Shown here: in pieces, positions 9,787 to 17,859 of the stretch | How positions within the stretch are numbered: position 1 is the first letter of the stretch | Layout: every line of letters begins with the position of its first letter | DNA from: an uncultured Ruminiclostridium sp. | Lineage (GTDB): Bacteria > Bacillota > Clostridia > Oscillospirales > Ruminococcaceae | DNA length: 61,409 nt | Direction of reading: 5' to 3' | NCBI GenBank assembly: GCA_947623915.1 | Contig: CANQIB010000015.1 | Location: forward strand, 1 to 61,409 | The notes under the pieces: generated by a model | What the model saw: the letters and a program-made list of their open reading frames with translations, nothing else | Told to the model about the DNA's origin: nothing | The model's database searches: none | Position numbers and translations under genes: made by a program

Positions 9787-12700
9787 TATTCAGAATCCTC
9801 CTTTTTCTTTTTTCTAACGCCTGCGTATACTGTCACGCCGATACCGGCAGCGGAAGCACCGAGCAGGGCAAGCCACAAGCCGAGCTTGCTGTTATCTCCG
9901 GTTTTCGGAGTGTCAATGACAACATTGTGCATTTCCACAATCGTGGTGGAGTCGGTCATAACATTTGCCTTTTTATCGGCAGGTCGTGAATACGGTGCAG
10001 ATACCTCATCGGCTACCTCGGACACGGTGTATTCACCGATGCGGAGTCCCTCGATGAAGATTTCGCCATTCTCATCGGTTTTGAGCGTTACATCATAGCC
10101 GTTTGCTCCGGTAATACGGAAGGAGAAGCCTTCCACCTTGCCGTTAGAAGATGTCTTGACGATTTTCAGGTTGCCTTTCATCGCTTCGTTGATAAAGCCG
10201 ACGCCTGCCTTGTTCTCTACGGAATAGGTCATACCGTCCGTTTCAATGAATACGGGATAAATGCCTGTATCAAGCAGGAAGCCGTCCGGCGCTTTGGTTT
10301 CCTTTATGAGATAGTGACCGTAAAGCAGGTCTTTCATCTCATAAATTCCTGCTTCGCTTTCGGTAAGAGTGCCGATCAGCGTATCACCGTCATCCGGCTT
10401 TCCGTCAGCGTTGTTGTCCTGATATACTTCAAAGGTCGCTCCGGTCAACTTGTTGTCGGGGAAGTCTGCGTCCACTTTGGTAAGTGTGATATTGCCACGA
10501 ACAAACTTGTTTACGATTTCGATTTCGACAACCTGTTCATTTTCGGCAATGTTTACTTCATATACGGTTTCGTTCAGGACAAAGCCTGTCGGCTGCTCGA
10601 TTTCTCTTACATACCAAATACCGAACGGAATCTGCTCAAAAGAAAAGCTACCGTCTTTTTGGGAGGTAGCAGTCATCAAAGCGTTTTCCTTTGTAAATTC
10701 GGTATCGTTGTACTTAAAGAGTCCGATCAGCGCACCGCCGAGAGGTTCGCCGTTTTCATTGACCTTCCTGCCGGAAACAGAGCCGTAGATAAGGTCGTTT
10801 TCGATTGCTTCGCCGTCATTGACCGCAAGCTGAACCTTTGCGGTTTCCTGTCCCGCATACTCAAAGGTTACGGGGTACTTGGCATCCGAGAGGATATAAT
10901 GCTCATCGGTGGCAAGCTCTTTTACATAGTAGCCGCCCATAGGCAAGTCGGTTTTAACCGTACCGTTTCCGCTTTCATCAAGGGTAACGATCTCAATTAA
11001 ACCGTCAGCGGGGATAGAAGTACCGCTTGCAGATACAAGCTCCTCTGCGGCAAACAGACCGAAGCTGATGTTTTTTAGTTCACCGTTCTGTCCGATACCG
11101 AAAAGGTCGCTTGTTTCAAGCGTTTTCTTCAAGCTGATTTCAACCTTCTGTCTTTCATTCACGAAAGAGGTGGCAGTTTCCGTCACGGAAATATTCTGTC
11201 CGGCATACACAAGCTCTGCGGTATGAATTTCATCATTCAACACCATACCGTAAGGTGCTTTGATTTCTTTGACTTCATATTTGCCGAGATAGAGTTCACG
11301 GCTCTTGGCAAGTCCGTCTTTTCCCGTAGTAACGGTATCCACAACCTCGCCCTTTGTGAAGCGTACTGTTCCGTCAGGAGTAATAATATCCTCGGCTGCA
11401 CGGATTTCATATACTGCGTCCGAAAGTCCGGCGATTTCATAAATCGGCTGATAGATTACCTCGGCATCCTCCGAGCCGCTTACGCTTACACCGTAGAACA
11501 CTTCGCCGGTTTTCTCTACGGTGATTGTGCCTTTCTGTGCCATATTCGGCTTATCCACTTTTATCACTGTAACCCCGCTTTCTTCGGTAGCGTTATCCTG
11601 CGTTACATCGAAGTACACAGGAGTGCTGTCGAGAACATATCCGTAGGGAGCCTGAACCTCCACAAGAGAATATCCCTTGCCGTATTCCAGCTTCTCCGGT
11701 GTCACAAGACAGCCGTTTGCGTCGGTGTAAAAGGTGTCGATTGTTGTCGGAGTCGGGTAGGTAAAGGACATTGTAACAAGATTTCCTGTCGGATCGTAAA
11801 TCTGAAAGCCTGCTCCGGCATAAGGAATGGTCTTGCCGCTTTCTGCGTCCACCTTGACCACCTTGATATAGCTTTCAAAGTTTGCATTGTTGATAAGGTA
11901 ACGGTAGGTCTGTCCGTTTTGAGCAATGAACACATCAAAGTCCTTCATCAGCTCACGGCCTTCCCAGCCGGAGGTCTGATGAACGGTATATACGCCGTAA
12001 GGCATATCCTTTGTCTGTCCGAAGCCGTTTTCGTCGCAGACGATAATATCTCTCTCATCTTCTTCGGAAGCGGTATAGCTTCCTGCGGACTTGAGGTAGA
12101 TTTCAAAGGTTGCACCGCTTTCGGGCGTTTCAATCTTGGTTTTTCCATCGTCGGTATGCTTGATGATGGCGATATTGCCTTTCATAACCTGTTCGGTAAC
12201 ATCGTTTGCTGTCTGATTGTGTTCCATGGTATAAAGCTGCGGTTCAGCACCGACCTTATGGATTGTGGTGTCAAGCAGATAGCCCTCGGACGGAGTGATT
12301 TCACGGATTGTCCAGTCATTGTCGCAGACATATTCCTTTGTGGTGAACTGCCCGTTCTGATCCGTAACATATTTGTCTACAAGGGTTTCGCCCTTATAAA
12401 TGCCGTAAACTGCTCCGGCAAGAGAAGCATCGCCCTGGGCGCTGCCTTCCTCACGGTCGCTCTTTGTCACGGTCACGGTAAACTTTTTGAGAATGTTTGT
12501 GAAATTGCGGGTAGTAACCTCTTTCCACTTAACAGGTGCGGTCTGATTTGCAGGCACGACATAACGGATAGCCGTATCCACTTCCTCGATGGTGTAGGGC
12601 ATTGTGCCTGAAATCAGGACATCCTTAAAGGTAGCAACACCGTTCTTATCTGTCACGGCATACTCATCAACGGAAATACCGGAAAGAGATGTGCCGTAAA

Positions 12701-14006
12701 GGTGGAAGGTAACGCCCTCCACAAGATTATCCTCGGAGGATTTGATTACCTGAAGGTCGCCACGCTTGAGTGTATTGCTGAATGTGACCGTTGAGGTATT
12801 TCCCGATACAATCGTAACCCTCTGCACATTCTGCGGCTCATACTTTTCCTCGGTCAGCTCCGTAACGGTATATACGCCGGGCATAAGTTCAATATCCACC
12901 GTGCCGTCCGCCTTTGTGGTGACGGTCTGATTAACGCCGTTTCCGGCAATGTTGAACTTAATGTTTGCCACCTTTCCGTCCTCGGAGTGCTTCAAGATAT
13001 GACCGACTCCGGTGGTTTCCGTCTTGATTTTGAGATAGAATACGACCGGATCTTCCGCACCCGACATCATTGTCTGCTTTCCGGGGTATCCCCAAATAAG
13101 GAAGTTGCCGTCGATACCGGGTACATTCTTTTGCGCCGTAACACTAACGGCGGTTTCAATCATCTTGTTTGAAGTAAAGGTGTATTTGTTGCCGCTTCTT
13201 GAAACGGTAATACCGCTTGCGCTGAACTTAATATCCGACAGCGTATTATTCGTATCGGTCAGCGTAAGACTGTAATTATCTGCCGCCTGATTGTATTTCA
13301 GCGTATAGGTGGTTGCAGAGCTGCTCTTATTGGAAGCAAAGCTCGGAATGGTTGCGTGGTTCTGCATCTGCGAAAGAAGCCAGTTGTAGCACTTCTCGGC
13401 AGGTCTGCCCTTGATACCCTTGAAGTAAGTGTCGGCAGGAACCCCGTAGCTGTTTGCTTTGAGAGTAGTCGGAGAAGTACGAAGCTGCTGCTGATACTCC
13501 CAAAGAATAATCTGTGTCGCCATAGAGAAATCGTCCTCGTTTGTTCCGCTGATCGGAGCCGTTTTACCCGGACGCCAGCCGTACACGGAGGTCAGCATAA
13601 TTCCGTACTGTGCCGTTGTCGGCAGGTTCTGAAAATATGAGCTGTTTGTTCCGCTTTTGCTGTCATAAGTTCCTCCGGCATTATATGGAATACCGGACTC
13701 GATACACATAATCTGTCGGGAACCGCTGCTGTCCTTAATCATCAGCTTGGTTCTCGAATTGCCTGCACTTTGAGTGTGCAGACTTTCATTGCCGTTTGCA
13801 TCATAGGCGATATACTGATAGGTTGAGGGAGAATAATACATTTCTCCGTCTGCACTCACATACTTATCACCGTAATATGCGTTTACTGTCTTTCCTTCCT
13901 CTGCTGTAAAGGCGAAGGCGGAAAGCGGCAGAGACATAATGCACATAACGTCACACAGGAGTGCGGCAGTGATGCGCTTTCCTTTGGATTTTGCAAAATT
14001 TTTCAT
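9786..14006 (-). CDS. Thioester-domain, multi-Cna-B surface adhesin (SpaA-like) with sortase signal
   Basis: 1406 residues. An N-terminal signal peptide ends near SLPLSAFAF. Next comes a thioester-type domain, with Cys101 in MCIESG and Gln165 in MATQIILW as the expected internal thioester pair, known in related adhesins to react with host surface amines. About ten Cna-B/SpaA-type repeats follow, many ending in the ..YTVTE or ..YLIKE strand that carries the isopeptide Glu. A TPKTG sortase motif at about residue 1366 is followed by a hydrophobic helix and a KKKK tail. It sits between ICE parAB and the conjugation genes and probably promotes mating-pair contact or host attachment. No sortase gene is in the window. 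The start is preceded by AAAGGACGG. Confidence 0.92.
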   Translation of the reverse strand: MKNFAKSKGKRITAALLCDVMCIMSLPLSAFAFTAEEGKTVNAYYGDKYVSADGEMYYSPSTYQYIAYDANGNESLHTQSAGNSRTKLMIKDSSGSRQIMCIESGIPYNAGGTYDSKSGTNSSYFQNLPTTAQYGIMLTSVYGWRPGKTAPISGTNEDDFSMATQIILWEYQQQLRTSPTTLKANSYGVPADTYFKGIKGRPAEKCYNWLLSQMQNHATIPSFASNKSSSATTYTLKYNQAADNYSLTLTDTNNTLSDIKFSASGITVSRSGNKYTFTSNKMIETAVSVTAQKNVPGIDGNFLIWGYPGKQTMMSGAEDPVVFYLKIKTETTGVGHILKHSEDGKVANIKFNIAGNGVNQTVTTKADGTVDIELMPGVYTVTELTEEKYEPQNVQRVTIVSGNTSTVTFSNTLKRGDLQVIKSSEDNLVEGVTFHLYGTSLSGISVDEYAVTDKNGVATFKDVLISGTMPYTIEEVDTAIRYVVPANQTAPVKWKEVTTRNFTNILKKFTVTVTKSDREEGSAQGDASLAGAVYGIYKGETLVDKYVTDQNGQFTTKEYVCDNDWTIREITPSEGYLLDTTIHKVGAEPQLYTMEHNQTANDVTEQVMKGNIAIIKHTDDGKTKIETPESGATFEIYLKSAGSYTASEEDERDIIVCDENGFGQTKDMPYGVYTVHQTSGWEGRELMKDFDVFIAQNGQTYRYLINNANFESYIKVVKVDAESGKTIPYAGAGFQIYDPTGNLVTMSFTYPTPTTIDTFYTDANGCLVTPEKLEYGKGYSLVEVQAPYGYVLDSTPVYFDVTQDNATEESGVTVIKVDKPNMAQKGTITVEKTGEVFYGVSVSGSEDAEVIYQPIYEIAGLSDAVYEIRAAEDIITPDGTVRFTKGEVVDTVTTGKDGLAKSRELYLGKYEVKEIKAPYGMVLNDEIHTAELVYAGQNISVTETATSFVNERQKVEISLKKTLETSDLFGIGQNGELKNISFGLFAAEELVSASGTSIPADGLIEIVTLDESGNGTVKTDLPMGGYYVKELATDEHYILSDAKYPVTFEYAGQETAKVQLAVNDGEAIENDLIYGSVSGRKVNENGEPLGGALIGLFKYNDTEFTKENALMTATSQKDGSFSFEQIPFGIWYVREIEQPTGFVLNETVYEVNIAENEQVVEIEIVNKFVRGNITLTKVDADFPDNKLTGATFEVYQDNNADGKPDDGDTLIGTLTESEAGIYEMKDLLYGHYLIKETKAPDGFLLDTGIYPVFIETDGMTYSVENKAGVGFINEAMKGNLKIVKTSSNGKVEGFSFRITGANGYDVTLKTDENGEIFIEGLRIGEYTVSEVADEVSAPYSRPADKKANVMTDSTTIVEMHNVVIDTPKTGDNSKLGLWLALLGASAAGIGVTVYAGVRKKKKEDSE

Positions 14007-14036
14007 TTCGGTTTAACCGTCCTTTCTTAATTTGGG

Positions 14037-14070
14037 TATAAAAAAGCCCTCTGTCTTTTCGGGCAGAGGG
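14037..14070 (-). terminator. Intrinsic terminator between lipoprotein and adhesin genes
   Basis: On the minus strand CCCTCTG and CAGAGGG pair around a short loop and are followed by CTTTTTTAT. It lies between the lipoprotein stop and the adhesin ribosome site, so adhesin expression would depend on read-through or on its own promoter. Confidence 0.75.
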
Positions 14071-14085
14071 TATGTTCTCACGAAC

Positions 14086-14829
14086 TCAGTACAGGAAATA
14101 TATCCGGTAGCTGCCGCTTCCAAGCGGTTCAATATATATCGTGAAATATTCGATTGGTGCGCCGCCGTAAGCGGCGATAATATCCGGCATCGACTGCACA
14201 TAGTCCGTGAGTTTTCTTTTCAGGCGTTCTCCCTGAAACGACTCGGAAGCCGTAACAGGCGTCGCCCACGAAGCATTGTCCGGTGTGATCGCCGTTCCGT
14301 CATCGGTTGTAATATGAGTAAGTCCCATAGAGCAGCCGAGAGAAATGAGGTCGCTCCGAATTGCTTCAATGTCAAACTCGTAGTCGTAAGCTGTTTTTGG
14401 CTTTACTTCTTCCGTAGGATGTTCTGTCGGAGGTTCTTTATCCGACTGGACAGGCTTTTCCGGCTCTTTTGTTTCCTCGCTTACGGTCGGTTTGGGTGCT
14501 TCGGGCTTTGGTGTTTCTGTTTCTGCCTTTGGTGCGGCTGGAATATCCGTTTTGTCGGCTTCAACGGGTTTCTTGCTCTCTGTCGGAGCAGTTTCAGGCT
14601 CGTTACTTTCCGATGTCGGCTCAAAAGATGTTTTCTCCGTTTCTGTTGCTTTTTCAGGTTCACTTTCTACGGTCGTATCCGTTTCATCGGAAGTTTCCGT
14701 ATTACTCACCGAAGAAGAACAGTCGGCTATATCCGAGCTTTCCAAAATATCGGCTTTTTCAGCATTACATCCGCACATTGAGGCAAGGAAAATGAGAACC
14801 AAGCCAAAGCATAAGATTTTGTTTTTCAT
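14086..14829 (-). CDS. Thr/Glu/Pro-rich lipoprotein of the ICE
   Basis: 247 residues. The N-terminus (MKNKILCFGLVLIFLASMCGC) is a lipoprotein signal peptide with the lipidated cysteine in MCGC. A long low-complexity stalk of Ser, Thr, Glu, Pro and Lys (about residues 30-140) follows, then a small folded domain of about 95 residues ending in YRIYFLY. The stalk would hold the domain away from the membrane. A promoter and the ribosome site GAAAGGAG lie directly upstream. Proteins of this build are common next to ICE adhesins; the folded domain is not recognised. Confidence 0.75.
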   Translation of the reverse strand: MKNKILCFGLVLIFLASMCGCNAEKADILESSDIADCSSSVSNTETSDETDTTVESEPEKATETEKTSFEPTSESNEPETAPTESKKPVEADKTDIPAAPKAETETPKPEAPKPTVSEETKEPEKPVQSDKEPPTEHPTEEVKPKTAYDYEFDIEAIRSDLISLGCSMGLTHITTDDGTAITPDNASWATPVTASESFQGERLKRKLTDYVQSMPDIIAAYGGAPIEYFTIYIEPLGSGSYRIYFLY

Positions 14830-14852
14830 TTCGAATCGCTCCTTTCGCCTTC

Positions 14853-14881
14853 ATTGTAGAGAGTTCTCCGCAATTTGACAA
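14853..14881 (-). promoter_or_regulatory. Sigma-A promoter of the lipoprotein/adhesin unit
   Basis: On the minus strand TTGTCA and TACAAT are separated by exactly 17 bases, close to the sigma-A consensus, and lie about 25 bases before the lipoprotein ATG. The 244-base stretch between this gene and parB otherwise shows only A+T-rich runs (several ATATAT blocks) and no open frame. Confidence 0.7.
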
Positions 14882-15073
14882 AGGTGCGAATAGGCTAATC
14901 TTTCATTTTAGCAACCAACTCCTTTAAGTGGGAATGATGCGAATTGTTTGAGATAGCTTTAAGTTATGGAGATAGATATATATTGAGAGATAGTTATATA
15001 TCTTTCTTCGGTAGGTTAGCTTGTACTTAGGGGTTAGAGTGTGAGGAAGGGGAAACGGAAAATGTTACTCCTG

Positions 15074-16009
15074 CTACCTTGCGTCACGCTCTGCCCGTTT
15101 TCTCAAATAACCCGCATAATGCTCCAAAGCCTTGCAGACATAATCCTCCGTTTGGTTAAGGGGAATATTCTTCGGGATATACTGTCGTACCTTATCCCCA
15201 CTCAGCACAATTCTCTCACGCTGATTGGGTTTCTGCTCCGACATAATGGCTTGTATGGCTTCAGGTGTGAGCTTCTTTTCTTCAAACATCTTTCGCATAC
15301 GGATTGTTTGGTCGTGGGACGGAGTGCAGTCGTTCAGGTCGATTTCATCTACCAAATCACGCTGGCAGTCCTCGTCAAGAAAAGAAATCTCAACGGCAGG
15401 TCGCATTTTCATTCTGCCCTCGTCCACAAGGTCAAGCAGTTCGGGGACAAGATTGGTCAAGCGAATATATCTGCGAATTTGCTCACGGCTTTCGCCAACT
15501 TCATTTCCGAGAGTTTCATTAGTCCTCAACTTCGACACCACTGGTGTCGAAGTTAAATCAGTTCTTTGTCCCTGTCTGTTCATTGCTTCCAAACGCATTT
15601 TATATGCGAACGCTTTTTCCGAGGGAAGTATCTGCGACCTTTGAAAATTGCTTTCCACCATTAAGATGGTTGCTTCATCTCTCGTTAGGTCAACAACTTC
15701 ACATCTGAGCGTTTCAAAGCCTGCAAGCTCACACGCTCGTTTTCTCCTGTGACCGGAAATAAGCTCATATCTGCCGTTCTCTTTTTGACGGACGGTTGCC
15801 GGGGTGATAACCCCACGCTCCTTGATGCTCTCAACGAGCTGCATCATATCTTCATCGTCACGCACCTTAAAAGGGTGGTCGGGAAAATCGTCAATCAGCT
15901 CTAAGGGAATATCCCGGATTTTTGCGAGTTTCGCATCATCTCTCATTTCCTGTGTTGAGAACAGGTCATCGAGCGTCGGCAGAGTGAAGTCGCTCTTTCT
16001 TCCTGCCAT
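15074..16009 (-). CDS. parB: ICE ParB-family DNA-binding protein
   Basis: 311 residues. The N-terminal ParB/Srx nuclease-fold core is visible (PFKVRDDEDMMQLVESI, then ATVRQKENGRYELISGHRR), followed by a helix-turn-helix region (NEVGESREQIRRYIRLT). This is the CTP-binding type fold of ParB proteins, including the GHRR motif. It overlaps the end of parA by 44 bases and has its own AAAGGAGG. On Tn1549-like ICEs the pair is expected to stabilise the excised circle or organise transfer. A perfect 27-base inverted repeat lies inside the coding sequence at 15528-15554. Confidence 0.88.
   Translation of the reverse strand: MAGRKSDFTLPTLDDLFSTQEMRDDAKLAKIRDIPLELIDDFPDHPFKVRDDEDMMQLVESIKERGVITPATVRQKENGRYELISGHRRKRACELAGFETLRCEVVDLTRDEATILMVESNFQRSQILPSEKAFAYKMRLEAMNRQGQRTDLTSTPVVSKLRTNETLGNEVGESREQIRRYIRLTNLVPELLDLVDEGRMKMRPAVEISFLDEDCQRDLVDEIDLNDCTPSHDQTIRMRKMFEEKKLTPEAIQAIMSEQKPNQRERIVLSGDKVRQYIPKNIPLNQTEDYVCKALEHYAGYLRKRAERDAR
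15528..15554. repeat. Perfect 27-base inverted repeat inside parB
   Basis: Arms of 13 bases (AACTTCGACACCA and its complement) flank a single C. It falls in the codons for a Leu-Thr-Ser-Thr-Pro-Val-Val-Ser segment. It could be a binding site embedded in the gene, or a by-product of protein sequence; the sequence alone cannot tell. Confidence 0.5.
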
Positions 16010-16790
16010 CGGCTAACACCTCCTTTGTCAATTCAGCGTAAGCCTTCGCCGCAGGACTGTTCGGTTCATACTTATATATGCTGACACCTTTCGACGCTAC
16101 CTCTGCGGCTTTTACTGCCATAGGAATGGCTGAGTGATATATCTTAATCACGTTTCCGTAGTTCTTCCGCAGTGCGTCCGCCGTGCTTTTAGCAAGGTTT
16201 GTTCGGTTATCTACAATATTCAGTAAGATACCGTCAATCTTCAGGCTTGGGTTGATATGCTGCTTGACCTTCTGAATAGTCTGCATAAGCTGTGTCATTC
16301 CTTTTGCGGGAAGATACTGAGCCTGAACGGGGATGATTACGCTATCTGCCGCCGCTAAAGCGTTCAAAGTTACCATACCGAGGGAAGGCATACAGTCGAT
16401 CAGGATATATTCATAATCGTTCTTTACCTTATTCAGATAGGTTCTCAAAACGGTTTCACGGCTCATAGTCGTTACAAGCATCATTTCCATTGCGGACAGT
16501 TCAAGGTTTGCGGGAAGCAAATCAACATTTTCCTCGTGATGCAGAATACCGAAATGCGGGTTTCCGTTTTCTTCACGCATTATCTCGGACAACTTATTAG
16601 TAATGGTAGTCGGCAGACTGTCATTATCTTTCCATCCGAGGCAAGTCGTGAGGTCGCCCTGCGGATCGGCGTCTACAAGGAGTACCTTTTTACCAAGTCT
16701 CGCAAGCCCTATCCCTAAATTGACCGTTGTGGTTGTTTTGCCTGTGCCGCCCTTCTGATTGCAGATAGCAATGGTTTTACAGTTTGGCAT
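15966..16790 (-). CDS. parA: ICE ParA-family ATPase
   Basis: 274 residues of the deviant Walker A ATPase family: NQKGGTGKTTTTVNLGIGLA at residues 10-29, the Walker A' LLVDADPQGDLTT, and the Walker B LIDCMPSLG. It should work with the adjacent ParB to position the element DNA. AAAGGAGGAAAGCCA precedes the ATG. Both genes run on the minus strand in the same direction as the rest of the ICE. Confidence 0.9.
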   Translation of the reverse strand: MPNCKTIAICNQKGGTGKTTTTVNLGIGLARLGKKVLLVDADPQGDLTTCLGWKDNDSLPTTITNKLSEIMREENGNPHFGILHHEENVDLLPANLELSAMEMMLVTTMSRETVLRTYLNKVKNDYEYILIDCMPSLGMVTLNALAAADSVIIPVQAQYLPAKGMTQLMQTIQKVKQHINPSLKIDGILLNIVDNRTNLAKSTADALRKNYGNVIKIYHSAIPMAVKAAEVASKGVSIYKYEPNSPAAKAYAELTKEVLADGRKKERLHSADAR

Positions 16791-16911
16791 TGGCTTTCCT
16801 CCTTTGCATAGATTTATAGCCGGCTGTGTTCAGACGGCTATGTATCAACGCAGTATTTGTTTTCAACACCCCCTGCGTAAAGCTGTTGCTTTGTGTGGGA
16901 AGCACATCGGT

Positions 16912-16930
16912 CACGGTTTGCGAAACCGTG
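16912..16930. promoter_or_regulatory. Candidate ParB centromere site or operator
   Basis: Two 8-base arms, CACGGTTT and AAACCGTG, around GCG, about 120 bases upstream of the parA ATG. Its place and symmetry fit a ParB or regulator binding site, but the sequence is not the chromosomal parS consensus. Confidence 0.35.
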
Positions 16931-17263
16931 TCATAGGAATTTCACCTCTGCCGGATTCTCCGCCAGCTCCGTAGAGAAGTATCATTATCATTCTGACTGT
17001 CATCGCCGTATCAGGTGCAGCCTGACACTTTTACCAGGGATTCTCGCTCGCTCCGTTTCAGAGGTCTTGGCGTACCCGATAAGGTGGCTCATCATCAGAA
17101 CTAAAGTCCGATGTGCCTATATATTCAGTTGTCAAGGAACAGCGAAAGAGTTGCTCCTAATCGGAGTTAAGAAATAACCCTTTCACTTGTTCGGACTGGG
17201 AGAGGTCAAATTATCGGGTGTTTTTGAAAAAAGTTTGAAAAAATTTTTTGAGTTGGGAAAATG

Positions 17264-17301
17264 AAAAAAGCCGCCTATCCCGATAAAGGAATAAGCGGCT
17301 T
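17264..17301 (-). terminator. Intrinsic terminator after the 58-residue ICE gene
   Basis: On the minus strand AAGCCGC and GCGGCTT pair around an A/T-rich loop and are followed by TTTTTTC. It lies about 40 bases after the stop of the small ICE gene. Confidence 0.75.
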
Positions 17302-17342
17302 GCTTATATAGCTCTATATTTTATTTTTTGAAAAGGAAATGA

Positions 17343-17519
17343 CTACGAAACAGTACGCACTATGAAAGCCTTTTTCTTTGCTTTCATCATCTTTAAGATG
17401 ACTTCATCAACAGCGTCGGTGTATCTGCCTTGAGCCATAAGTGCGTTCTTTTTATCTATAAGCGAATGTATGATTTGAGAGCGTTCCTGCTCGGTTAGAT
17501 TGATATAATACTTCTTCAT
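17343..17519 (-). CDS. Small conserved ICE protein
   Basis: 58 residues starting MKKYYINLTEQERSQIIHSL, with GGAGGGACTACAA before the ATG; an upstream in-frame start is less well placed. It is helical, basic and soluble (tail KAKKKAFIVRTVS). Such short proteins sit beside parA near one end of Tn1549-like elements. It is the outermost gene on this side of the ICE. No function is known to me. Confidence 0.65.
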   Translation of the reverse strand: MKKYYINLTEQERSQIIHSLIDKKNALMAQGRYTDAVDEVILKMMKAKKKAFIVRTVS

Positions 17520-17575
17520 TTGTAGTCCCTCCATTCGATTACAGTATATCCATAATCGTTGCCAGCTTCAAATAT

Positions 17576-17612
17576 GCAAAAAAAGAACCCCGAACTATAC
17601 AGTCCGAGGTTC
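17576..17612 (-). terminator. Intrinsic terminator at the ICE border
   Basis: On the minus strand AGAACCTCGGAC pairs with GTTCGGGGTTCT (two wobble pairs) around TGTATA and is followed by seven T. Transcripts coming from lysS across the ICE border would end here. Confidence 0.65.
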
Positions 17613-17613
17613 T

Positions 17614-17801
17614 GTCGTAAACATCGTTAAATGCCGAGTTTACAAGGCTTTTTTATTCAATTTACAATGTAGCCGTTACAATGAAGCCACTGGATTAACA
17701 GTTTACGATTCTCGTTATTTACGACACGCATTTGTCGTAAATCACGAGCGATGCTCAAAAAGTCATTTGTCGTAAATCTGTCGTAACCCCCGTTTTACGA
17801 C
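17614..17801. repeat. ICE terminus: seven copies of TTTACGAC/GTCGTAAA
   Basis: Within 190 bases the octamer GTCGTAAA or its complement occurs at 17614, 17718, 17734, 17769 and 17794, with shortened copies at 17702 and 17780. Copies at 17718 and 17734 form an inverted repeat with 9-base arms (ATTTACGAC/GTCGTAAAT); those at 17769 and 17780 are direct repeats. Clustered short repeats in both orientations at an element end are typical of arm-type sites for a tyrosine integrase or its excisionase. The array lies between the last ICE gene and the lysS stop, so it marks the ICE end; the exact crossover is not visible. Confidence 0.6.
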
Positions 17802-17859
17802 ATTTTTTTGGATTAACAAAACGCCGCAAACGCTGTCAAAACCTGATTTTTTTGGGTTT

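Larger units (their letters stand above)
16791..17341. other. 551-base gene-free region upstream of ICE parA
   Basis: No convincing reading frame. The region has a 19-base inverted repeat (CACGGTTT, GCG, AAACCGTG) at 16912-16930, another imperfect one near 16818-16842 (AGCCG/CGGCT), an A/T-rich tract at 17216-17260, and a terminator at its far end. Placement just upstream of parA makes it the likely home of the parAB promoter and of a centromere-like or operator site. Confidence 0.5.

Noticed and set aside
11223-12611. 462-codon open frame opposite the adhesin
   Set aside because: It mirrors the repetitive Cna-B coding sequence; no start signal and no recognisable domain.
17614-17801. CRISPR array
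   Set aside because: Repeats are only eight bases, occur in both directions and at irregular distances; no cas genes are near.
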